A stretch of 5,415 nucleotides of DNA, from NCBI GenBank assembly GCA_003567055.1, contig PXAW01000593.1, forward strand, positions 1 through 5,415. The letters are read 5' to 3'. A program made the translations under genes and the position numbers. Positions 1 to 5,415 of this stretch are shown here, piece after piece. A model generated the notes under the pieces. That model made no database searches. It saw nothing but the letters and a program-made list of their open reading frames with translations, and was not told the DNA's origin. The first letter of the stretch is position 1; each line of letters opens with the position of its first letter. The DNA comes from Hyphomicrobiales bacterium. Its GTDB lineage: Bacteria; Pseudomonadota; Alphaproteobacteria; Rhizobiales; Beijerinckiaceae.

Positions 1-1
1 C

Positions 2-2881
2 GGCTATGTCGCGCTGGTGCATCCCGAAGACCAGGCGCAAATGCTGTCGACCTACAGGCATTTCGTCGAGACGAACGCGCCGCAGATCACATTCGAGCAT
101 CGGGTCATCCGCGCGGATGGCGGCATCGCGCATATCCGTGGTGTTGGGGCACGCCATCGCATCGAGGGCCGCGAGATCGTTCTCGGTTTCGCCCAGGACA
201 TCACCCGGTTCGTGGAGGCGGAAGAGCGGCTCCGCGACGCGGCGCATCTCCAGAGGGTCGCCGGATATATGGCCAGGCTGGGCAGCTGGCGCGTCGATCT
301 CGATCCGGTGCGCATCACCTGGAGCCCCGAGACCGCCGAGATCCACGGGGTGCCTCTGGACAAATCGCCCACGCTCGAGGAGGCAATGGCCTATTACGCG
401 CCCGAGCACCGCGAGCGGATCGAGGCGTCATTCGGAGCCTGTGCCGAGAGTGGAATATCCTTCGACGAAACCCTGCAGATCATCACCGCCAGGGGCGACC
501 GCACCTGGGTTCGGGCGATCGGTGAGGCCGTGCGCAACAATGATGGCGAAATCGTTGCCGTTCAGGGCGCCTTCCAGGACGTTTCCGAGCAGATTGCCGC
601 GCGAGACGCGACGCATGATCTTTCCCGGCGTCTGCGCGACACGCTGGAAAGCATCAGCGATGCTTTCTATCTGCTCGACCAGGACTGGCGGTTCGCGTTT
701 CTCAACAGCCAGGCCGAAACATTGCTCCGCCGCAGCCGTGAAGAGTTGCTGGGGCAGAGTCTCTGGGATGAATTTCCGGAAGCCGTCGGCAGCGGCCTCC
801 AGCGCGGATACGAGCGCGCCTTGTCCGAGGGCCGCGCAGTGCGCTTCGAGGAGTTCTACCCTCCGCTCGAGACATGGTTTGAAATCAACGCCTTTCCCAC
901 GCCGGAGGGGCTTGCGGTCTATTTCCGCGACATCACCCGGGAGCGGGAGCGTGACGAACATTTGCGGCTCCTGGAGGCCGCGGTCTCGCGCCAGAACGAC
1001 ATCCTGCTGATCACCGAAGCCGAGCCGATCGACGCGCCCGACGGCCCGAAGATCGTCTATGTCAACGATGCCTTCGAGAGGCGCACGGGCTATCGCCGTG
1101 AGGAAGTGATCGGCAAGACGCCGCGCTTTCTCCAGGGTCCGAAGACGCAGCGCAGCGAGCTCGACCGGATTCGCCGGGCGATGGAGAAATGGCGTCCGGT
1201 GCGCGCGGAACTGATCAACTACACCAAGTCCGGCGAGGAATTCTGGCTGGAATTGGATCTCGTGCCGCTGGCCGATGAAACCGGCTGGTTCACGCATTGG
1301 GTCGCCATCGAGCGCGATGTGACCGAGCGCAAGCAGTCCCAGCAGGCGCTCCAGGCCAACGAGGAGCGCTTCCGCTTCATAGCGAAGGCGACCGGCAACG
1401 CCATCTGGGAATGGGATGTTGCCAGCGGTCGCCAATGGTGGAGCGAGGGGCTGCGGGAGATTTTCGGGCATGCCCCCGAGCCGGAAGCGGCGAATGCAAC
1501 GATCTGGCGTGCGCATCTTCACCCGGATGATGAGGCGCGCGTCAATGAGGCGCTCGCGCGTCTGCGCTCGGGGCTGGAGGACACCCTGAAGGAGCATTAC
1601 CGTTTTCGCCGCGCGGATGGCAGCTGGGCCCGTGTCGAGGATCGCGCCTTCGTCGTTCGCGACGATGCCGGGCGCGTCACGCGTATTCTCGGCTCCATCA
1701 CGGATGTCTCGGAGAAACTGCTGCTCGAAGAGCGGCTGCTCCAGGCCCAGAAGATGGAATCGGTGGGCCAGCTGACCGGGGGCGTCGCCCATGATTTCAA
1801 CAACCTTCTGACCGTCATCCTCGGCAATGGCGAGATCCTCGCCGAAGAGCTCGCCGATCAGCCGCAGCTCAGATCACTGGCCGAGATGACCACCAATGCC
1901 GCCGCCAGAGGCGCCGAACTGACCAGCCGTCTCCTCGCCTTCTCCCGCAGGCAGCCTCTGGAGCCGCGCGTCATGGATGTGAGCAGCCTGATCCAGGGGA
2001 CGGAAAGCCTGCTGCGACGCACGCTGCCGGCGAATATCGATATCGAGATCATCCGCTCGGGCGGGTTGTGGAAGACCGAGGTCGATCCGAGCCAGCTCGA
2101 AACGGCGCTGCTCAATCTCGCCCTGAACGCGCGGGACGCGATGCCAGAGGGCGGCTCGCTGACGATCGAGACGGCGAATGCGGCGCTCGATGACGACTAC
2201 GCCGCAAGGGAGCTCGATGTCGCGGCAGGGCAATATGTCCAGATCGTCGTCACCGATACCGGTCGCGGCATCGCTCCCGATGCGCTCGCCCGTGTCTTCG
2301 AGCCGTTCTTCACCACCAAACAGGTCGGATTGGGGACGGGGCTGGGGCTCAGCATGGTCTATGGCTTCGTCAAGCAGTCCGGCGGCCATATCCGGGTCTA
2401 TTCGGAGGTCGGCGAGGGAACCTCGTTCAAGCTGTATTTTCCGCGTTCGCGCGCCAGGGGCGAGGATGTCCGTTTCGATCGTGCGGGGCGCCATGTCGTC
2501 GGCGGCTCGGATACGATTCTCGTGGTCGAGGATGACAGCCTCGTGCGCCAGCATGTGGTGCGCCAGCTCGAAGGGCTCGGCTATCGCGTGCTCGAAGCGC
2601 CCGCAGGCCTCGCGGCCATCGAGATCCTGAAGCAGTTTCCGCAAATCGATCTGTTGTTCACGGATGTCGTCATGCCCGGCGGCATGGGTGGCCGCGATCT
2701 CGCCGACGCCGCCCGCGCCTTGAGGCCGGATCTGAAAGTGCTCTTCACTTCCGGCTATACGGAGAACTCGATCGTCCACAATGGCAGGCTCGATGAGGGG
2801 GTCGAACTGCTGAGCAAGCCCTATCGGCGTGAGCAACTCGCCCTGAAGGTTCGCAAGGTGCTTGATCGCCAGGAGCCGTGA
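2..2881 (+). CDS. Multi-PAS hybrid sensor histidine kinase with C-terminal receiver (5' end outside the window)
   Basis: Signal-sensing kinase that autophosphorylates on histidine and passes phosphate to its own receiver aspartate. The reading frame is open to the window edge and begins inside a PAS fold (GYVALVHPED), so the true start lies upstream. Five PAS modules follow one another, ending in the capping triads DIT (nt 197), DVS (578), DIT (929), DVT (1316) and DVS (1703). The kinase core then shows the H-box GGVAHDFNN with phospho-acceptor His at 1790-1792, the N-box NLALNARDAMPEGG (Asn at 2126), G1 DTGRGIAPD, the F-box FEPFFTTK and G2 GLGTGLGLS. The receiver (about 2510-2870) has the acidic pair after ILVVED, phospho-acceptor Asp at 2663-2665 in FTDVVMPGG, the TSGY switch and the Lys of SKPY. 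All catalytic residues are present. No membrane segment, HAMP or Hpt domain is visible in this part, so it looks cytosolic here and would need a separate Hpt protein for a longer relay. The core resembles CckA, but the five PAS modules argue against it being CckA itself. The fourth PAS is LOV-like without the cysteine. Confidence 0.95.
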   Translation, partial: GYVALVHPEDQAQMLSTYRHFVETNAPQITFEHRVIRADGGIAHIRGVGARHRIEGREIVLGFAQDITRFVEAEERLRDAAHLQRVAGYMARLGSWRVDLDPVRITWSPETAEIHGVPLDKSPTLEEAMAYYAPEHRERIEASFGACAESGISFDETLQIITARGDRTWVRAIGEAVRNNDGEIVAVQGAFQDVSEQIAARDATHDLSRRLRDTLESISDAFYLLDQDWRFAFLNSQAETLLRRSREELLGQSLWDEFPEAVGSGLQRGYERALSEGRAVRFEEFYPPLETWFEINAFPTPEGLAVYFRDITRERERDEHLRLLEAAVSRQNDILLITEAEPIDAPDGPKIVYVNDAFERRTGYRREEVIGKTPRFLQGPKTQRSELDRIRRAMEKWRPVRAELINYTKSGEEFWLELDLVPLADETGWFTHWVAIERDVTERKQSQQALQANEERFRFIAKATGNAIWEWDVASGRQWWSEGLREIFGHAPEPEAANATIWRAHLHPDDEARVNEALARLRSGLEDTLKEHYRFRRADGSWARVEDRAFVVRDDAGRVTRILGSITDVSEKLLLEERLLQAQKMESVGQLTGGVAHDFNNLLTVILGNGEILAEELADQPQLRSLAEMTTNAAARGAELTSRLLAFSRRQPLEPRVMDVSSLIQGTESLLRRTLPANIDIEIIRSGGLWKTEVDPSQLETALLNLALNARDAMPEGGSLTIETANAALDDDYAARELDVAAGQYVQIVVTDTGRGIAPDALARVFEPFFTTKQVGLGTGLGLSMVYGFVKQSGGHIRVYSEVGEGTSFKLYFPRSRARGEDVRFDRAGRHVVGGSDTILVVEDDSLVRQHVVRQLEGLGYRVLEAPAGLAAIEILKQFPQIDLLFTDVVMPGGMGGRDLADAARALRPDLKVLFTSGYTENSIVHNGRLDEGVELLSKPYRREQLALKVRKVLDRQEP

Positions 2882-3044
2882 CCCGGGATAGGCGCCATCG
2901 AGAGAGCGGCGACCGGCTTTCGCATTTCGGCTCCGGTGCATTCCCGCCCGCCGATCGAACGAAGTTTGAAGATACTGCCGATACGCTCCGTTTTCAGAAT
3001 GGAGAAACGAACCGTCACCGATATTCCCGAGATCGCACCCGCGC

Positions 3045-3050
3045 GGAGAA
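3045..3050 (+). promoter_or_regulatory. Ribosome binding site deciding the cyclase start
   Basis: GGAGAA lies 7 bases before the ATG at 3058, a good Shine-Dalgarno match at good spacing. The same frame is open back to a GTG at 2878 that overlaps the kinase stop, but there the only purine-rich stretch (AGGAG, 2871-2875) is 2 bases from the codon, too close to work well. This favours ATG 3058. Confidence 0.7.
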
Positions 3051-3057
3051 GCACGAT

Positions 3058-3990
3058 ATGACCCGGTCGAATCAGTCGCTTCAACCCGATTTCATCGCAA
3101 TGCTCGATGACACACCGAATTGCGTCGCCGTCTTCGACGAAGAGGATCGCGTCGTTTACGCAAATGACGCATTCCGCGAAATGTTCTGCGTTGAAGGCTC
3201 GCGACAATTCTGGTCCGAGATCATGCGTGAAAACTATCTCAAGACTCGCGGGCCGATCATTGAAACCGACGATATCGATGCATGGCTGAAATCGGCCGAA
3301 TCGCGCCGCGGCACGGATCCCTACAGGGCTTTCGAAATCGAGCTGCACGGCGGTGTCTGGCTGTGGGTTACAGAAACCATGTTCGCCGATGGCACGATGC
3401 TCCTGATCGCTTCCGATATTTCGCGGTTACGGCCCGGCACCCGCTCCCTGCGCCTCCAGCGCGACAGCGCCCTGCGCGCCTCGTTCACCGACGAACTCAC
3501 GGACGTTCCCAACCGCCGCTACGTCATGCTGCAACTCGAGGAGTGGCGCAAGGCGCGTGAATCGAGCGATGATCGCAGTGAGGCGTGCCTGGCTGTGATC
3601 GACATCGATCATTTCAAGCCGATCAACGATGAATACGGCCATGAAATCGGTGATCGTATCCTGGTTCATTTCTGCGAAATATTCCTCAACAACATTCGTC
3701 TCAATGATCTGTTCGGCCGGATCGGAGGTGAAGAATTCGTGCTCTTCATGCCGCATTGCAACCTCGAACAGGCGCGGGAGCGACTTGCAGAGATCGCACA
3801 GAAGGTGCGCAATTCTCGCCCCGTTGAGGGGTGTCCGAAGATTTGCTACACATTCTCCGCCGGCTTGATCGACATTTCGCAAGACGACGACGTCGAGGCA
3901 TCACTGCGCCGTGCGGACGATCTGCTTTATGACGCCAAGGATTCCGGCCGCGACCGTATCGTGAGCGAATCCCCGGGCGCCGGACGCTGA
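3058..3990 (+). CDS. PAS-GGDEF diguanylate cyclase
   Basis: Makes the second messenger cyclic di-GMP from two GTP; 310 residues, probably cytosolic because no membrane segment or signal peptide is seen. A PAS sensor covers about residues 10-125 (FDEEDRVVYANDAF, then WLWVTETMFADGTMLL and the cap DIS), followed by a short linker and a GGDEF domain from about 140 to 305. The domain shows TDELTDVPNRR, DIDHFKPINDEYGHEIGD (Asp182, Asn190 and Asp199 match the metal and nucleotide residues of PleD), the active-site motif GGEEF at 223-227, and the RxxD inhibitory site RLND at 214-217 at the PleD spacing. The end DLLYDAKDSGRDRI is typical of the family. An active, product-inhibited enzyme is therefore expected; the PAS ligand is unknown. 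There is no EAL or HD-GYP domain, so no phosphodiesterase role. It follows the kinase after 176 bases in the same direction, so it could be co-transcribed, but the leader is long enough for its own promoter, for which I found no convincing boxes. A GTG at 2878 would add 60 residues; these are polar, with poorer codon bias, and I judge them non-coding. Confidence 0.93.
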   Translation: MTRSNQSLQPDFIAMLDDTPNCVAVFDEEDRVVYANDAFREMFCVEGSRQFWSEIMRENYLKTRGPIIETDDIDAWLKSAESRRGTDPYRAFEIELHGGVWLWVTETMFADGTMLLIASDISRLRPGTRSLRLQRDSALRASFTDELTDVPNRRYVMLQLEEWRKARESSDDRSEACLAVIDIDHFKPINDEYGHEIGDRILVHFCEIFLNNIRLNDLFGRIGGEEFVLFMPHCNLEQARERLAEIAQKVRNSRPVEGCPKICYTFSAGLIDISQDDDVEASLRRADDLLYDAKDSGRDRIVSESPGAGR

Positions 3991-4204
3991 AGCAAGCTTC
4001 GTTTGCATTCCCCCGGACTTCCACGAGGAGCGGGCAAACGCGCTGCGTGCCAGGATCGGGGAGCCGGCGATGGCCAACCCTTCTATTCGGAAGGCGAGCC
4101 AAGATCGCGTGACGGGCAAGCCTATGGCGGAGAGTGAGGGGCGGGATGGTTGAAGCCGATCATCCGCAATGTTCCTTCATCCGGCAATGCGCGGTTTTGT
4201 CGAT

Positions 4205-4238
4205 CTCCCCCCAACCCTGTCCACAGGATTGGGGGGAG
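4205..4238. repeat. Strong GC-rich inverted repeat (hairpin), possible dispersed palindrome or two-way terminator
   Basis: The outer arms CTCCCCCCAA (4205-4214) and TTGGGGGGAG (4229-4238) are perfectly complementary. After one C/A mismatch (4215/4228) the stem continues with CCTG (4216-4219) and CAGG (4224-4227) around a TCCA loop. No T-run follows on either strand, so it is not a standard intrinsic terminator. The position between converging genes suggests a role in transcription ending or mRNA 3'-end protection. It also resembles, from memory, the C-run/G-run intergenic palindromes that recur in Hyphomicrobiales genomes; that is inference. Confidence 0.75.
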
Positions 4239-4247
4239 GCGCCTCCC
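4234..4247. repeat. Perfect 14-base palindrome overlapping the hairpin
   Basis: GGGAGGCGCCTCCC reads the same on both strands. Its first five bases are also the end of the right arm of the 4205-4238 hairpin, so the two structures cannot form together in RNA. As RNA it could fold only as a 5-base-pair stem with a GCGC loop. A protein-binding site is possible, but nothing shows it. Confidence 0.6.
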
Positions 4248-4274
4248 GCCAAGGCGAAATACGGTGGCGGTTTT
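4246..4274 (+). terminator. Weak candidate intrinsic terminator (plus strand)
   Basis: CCGCCA (4246-4251) pairs with TGGCGG (4265-4270) across a 13-base loop and is followed directly by TTTT (4271-4274). It would end transcripts coming from the cyclase, but it is about 255 bases past that stop, the stem is only 6 pairs, the loop is large and the T-run is short. It shares bases 4246-4247 with the palindrome just before it. Confidence 0.25.
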
Positions 4275-4331
4275 CGGTATGCCCCCGACCGCAGGCGCTC
4301 CGCATCCCATGCTTCATGGCAGATGCTGCGC

Positions 4332-5090
4332 TCAGAAGAGCGCCGTGAGGTTTTGCGCAGAGATGCTTACCGACCCGCTATAGGGCGAGGCGTGCAGGGC
4401 CACGAGCCAGATGCTGAGGCAGGCCGCGACCGTGAAGATCGCGATTGCAGCCCTGCCGGCGCGCAGGCGATCGCGGTGCACGAATGCGATCGCAATCTGG
4501 GACAGCAAGGCCAGGACCACGACCAAAGCCCATTTCAGCTCCGCCACATGGCGCTGGCCGATGGCGAGGCGCAATTCCCGCGCATCCTGCAATTCGTCAA
4601 AGTCGACGATCATCTTGGCGAGCAGCGGCTCGGGGGTATTCGTGCGTGCGGCCTCGAGCAAGGCGAGGCGAATGGCCTGAACGGCAGCATCTGCGCGCGG
4701 ATGCGGTGCGCCATTCGCCCCCGCGCCCCACTCGTCCTCCGTCACGGCGGTGACATAGTCCGAAAGCCCCACCCGCAACGTGAACAGATCCAGCGCTTCG
4801 ACGGCCGCGCTGCCGGCAAGCCGCTGGATCGAGGAGCGTTCGGCGAGCGAGGCTTCGACGGCGCGGTTGTTCATCTGCCAGACCTCGGCTGCGACGAAGC
4901 CGAAGATCAGCGCCCAGATCGTGGTGACGGCGGTGAAATAAGCCGGCACGGGAACGCGTGCGCCTTCCCCCTCCAGCCGACGATGCATGATTCTCAGTAT
5001 CAGAACGGCAAGCCCGTATGACACGGCCCCGGCGATCAGGATGATCGCGAGCAGCATCAGACTGTCGAACGAGAAGGCATGGATCAGCAT
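4332..5090 (-). CDS. DUF4239 (bestrophin-like domain) four-helix membrane protein
   Basis: A 252-residue inner-membrane protein. Two hydrophobic helices lie at the start (about residues 8-33 and 50-72) and two near the end (about 184-204 and 212-232), with a helical hydrophilic stretch of roughly 110 residues between them. The family is recognised by YFTAVTTIWALIFGFVAAEVW followed by a charged helix with AERSSIQRLAG, and by the C-terminal signature LHASPYSGSVSIS, which matches the usual 'PFsG.f.is' ending of DUF4239 proteins. The length is normal for the family. The function of DUF4239 proteins is not established; the bestrophin-like label hints at an anion channel, but no transport activity can be claimed from the sequence. 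The start ATG at 5088-5090 has only a weak ribosome binding site (GGAA, 5 bases upstream); an internal Met at residue 12 would cut into the first helix and is less likely. A promoter candidate lies just upstream. The gene runs toward the cyclase and away from the esterase tail. Confidence 0.85.
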   Translation of the reverse strand: MLIHAFSFDSLMLLAIILIAGAVSYGLAVLILRIMHRRLEGEGARVPVPAYFTAVTTIWALIFGFVAAEVWQMNNRAVEASLAERSSIQRLAGSAAVEALDLFTLRVGLSDYVTAVTEDEWGAGANGAPHPRADAAVQAIRLALLEAARTNTPEPLLAKMIVDFDELQDARELRLAIGQRHVAELKWALVVVLALLSQIAIAFVHRDRLRAGRAAIAIFTVAACLSIWLVALHASPYSGSVSISAQNLTALF

Positions 5091-5134
5091 GGGGATTCCG
5101 CGTCGGGTGGGTGTGCGCAGGCGCGAATCCCCGC

Positions 5135-5162
5135 ATCATAGAGATGCACCCGATGACGGCAA
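5135..5162 (-). promoter_or_regulatory. Candidate sigma-70-type promoter for the DUF4239 gene
   Basis: Read on the minus strand, a -35 box TTGCCG (5157-5162; 4 of 6 to TTGACA) and a -10 box TATGAT (5135-5140; 5 of 6 to TATAAT) are 16 bases apart. Transcription would start near 5128, giving a leader of about 38 bases before the ATG at 5090. It lies wholly in the gap after the esterase stop, so the DUF4239 gene could be expressed independently of the esterase gene. Confidence 0.45.
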
Positions 5163-5217
5163 CCCGCGCGCTTGCAGATGCATGCTCGCAGGATGCGCTA
5201 CGGCGCGACCGACCGGA

Positions 5218-5415
5218 TTATCCGGACGATCCGCGCTCCTGCCTGATCGCTTCGATGAATGCTTCCACCGTCGGCAGCATGCGCTCGACCATGACGGCGA
5301 CACCTTCCCGATTGGGGTGGATGCCGTCATCAAGGTTGAGTGCGGCCTCGCCGGCCACGCCGTCGAGGAAGAACGGATAGAGCATGACACCGTGCTCGTC
5401 GGCGAGATCGGGATA
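5218..5415 (-). CDS. tesA: C-terminal part of a TesA-type SGNH/GDSL esterase (arylesterase), 5' end outside the window
   Basis: The last 65 residues of a serine hydrolase that cleaves esters or thioesters. The frame is open to the window edge and ends at a TAA (5218-5220). The visible part carries LYPFFLDGVAG and the block V motif DDGIHPNREGV, with the catalytic Asp at 5327-5329 and His at 5318-5320 in the DxxH spacing of TesA; a helix with VERMLPTVEAFIEAI closes the protein, as is usual for this family. The nucleophile serine (GDSL block) and any signal peptide lie outside the window, so location and activity cannot be judged. The gene symbol rests on family resemblance of the tail only; a different SGNH hydrolase name is possible. 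It lies 127 bases upstream of the DUF4239 gene on the same strand. A small inverted repeat (CCGGA/TCCGG, 5213-5225) spans the stop, with no T-run after it. Confidence 0.85.
   Translation of the reverse strand, partial: YPDLADEHGVMLYPFFLDGVAGEAALNLDDGIHPNREGVAVMVERMLPTVEAFIEAIRQERGSSG

Larger units (their letters stand above)
3991..4331. other. Intergenic region between convergent genes, no gene seen
   Basis: This 341-base gap separates the ends of the cyclase gene (plus) and the DUF4239 gene (minus). The open frames that cross it have arginine- and proline-rich products typical of antisense shadows, and none resembles a known family. It holds a perfect-arm hairpin, an adjacent perfect palindrome and a further GC-rich stem followed by four T residues, all within 4205-4274. 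A near direct repeat (CATCCGCAATG at 4161-4171, CATCCGGCAATG at 4178-4189) lies just upstream. A weak GAAGC-AA-GCTTC inverted repeat overlaps the cyclase stop at 3989-4000. Confidence 0.7.

Noticed and set aside
428..1792. Long minus-strand open frame of 454 codons, antisense to the kinase
   Set aside because: The plus frame encodes well-conserved PAS and kinase motifs throughout; the antisense product has no recognisable fold. Long antisense frames are common with this codon bias.
2912..2937. ACCGG/CCGGT stem after the kinase gene as a terminator
   Set aside because: Five pairs with a 16-base loop and no T-run; too weak to support.
1874..2941. Minus-strand open frame of 355 codons, antisense to the kinase core and receiver
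   Set aside because: Same reasoning: the catalytic boxes of the kinase occupy the plus strand here, and the antisense product shows no family resemblance.
2966..3000. TTGAAG and downstream AT-richer bases as a promoter for the cyclase
   Set aside because: No acceptable -10 box at 16-18 bases spacing; an EcfG-type GGAAC/CGTT pair was also sought, but the nearest match has a spacer of 28 bases.
4216..4225. DnaA-box-like sequence (TGTCCACA) inside the hairpin
   Set aside because: It differs from TTATCCACA at two positions, is a single copy, is explained by the inverted repeat, and there is no AT-rich region or origin-type gene nearby.
4134..5021. Long plus-strand open frame of 295 codons
   Set aside because: It lies almost wholly antisense to the DUF4239 gene; its product is rich in Arg, Gly, His and Asp with no recognisable domain, as expected of a shadow in GC-rich DNA.
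5213..5225. Inverted repeat CCGGA/TCCGG over the esterase stop codon as a terminator
   Set aside because: Only 5 paired bases with a 3-base loop and no T-run after it on the minus strand; could be chance in GC-rich DNA.
5111..5380. Plus-strand open frame of 89 codons
   Set aside because: It is antisense to the esterase tail, whose minus-strand frame carries the DxxH catalytic block; the plus product has no recognisable features.

Overview
The window looks like ordinary chromosomal DNA from a GC-rich alphaproteobacterium, probably of the order Hyphomicrobiales. The grounds are the strong G/C preference at third codon positions, the CckA-style HDFNN histidine-kinase core, the PAS-GGDEF cyclase and the TesA/arylesterase-type tail. 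The assignment is an inference from protein style; no rRNA or other marker gene is present.

Layout. (1) Positions 2-2881, plus strand: the 3' 959 codons of a large hybrid sensor histidine kinase with five tandem PAS domains (the first cut by the window edge), then HisKA, HATPase_c and a C-terminal receiver. (2) 2882-3057: a 176-bp gap with a good ribosome binding site at its end. (3) 3058-3990, plus strand: a PAS-GGDEF diguanylate cyclase with an intact active site and an intact inhibitory site. (4) 3991-4331: a 341-bp non-coding gap between convergent genes, holding a cluster of strong inverted repeats. (5) 4332-5090, minus strand: a four-helix membrane protein of the DUF4239 (bestrophin-like) family. 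(6) 5091-5217: a short gap with a plausible sigma-70-type promoter for the DUF4239 gene. (7) 5218-5415, minus strand: the C-terminal 65 residues of an SGNH/GDSL esterase of the TesA/arylesterase type.

How the genes may work together. The kinase and the cyclase lie in the same direction, so they may form a signalling pair: PAS-sensed input going to phosphotransfer and to cyclic di-GMP. The cyclase has its own PAS sensor and no receiver, so direct phosphorylation by the kinase is not supported. The DUF4239 and esterase genes run the opposite way and show no evident functional link to the signalling genes.

I found no mobile element, CRISPR array, tRNA, rRNA or clear new system. The points most worth a second look are the LOV-like PAS domain that has lost its photoactive cysteine, the palindrome cluster between the convergent genes, and the start choice of the cyclase.
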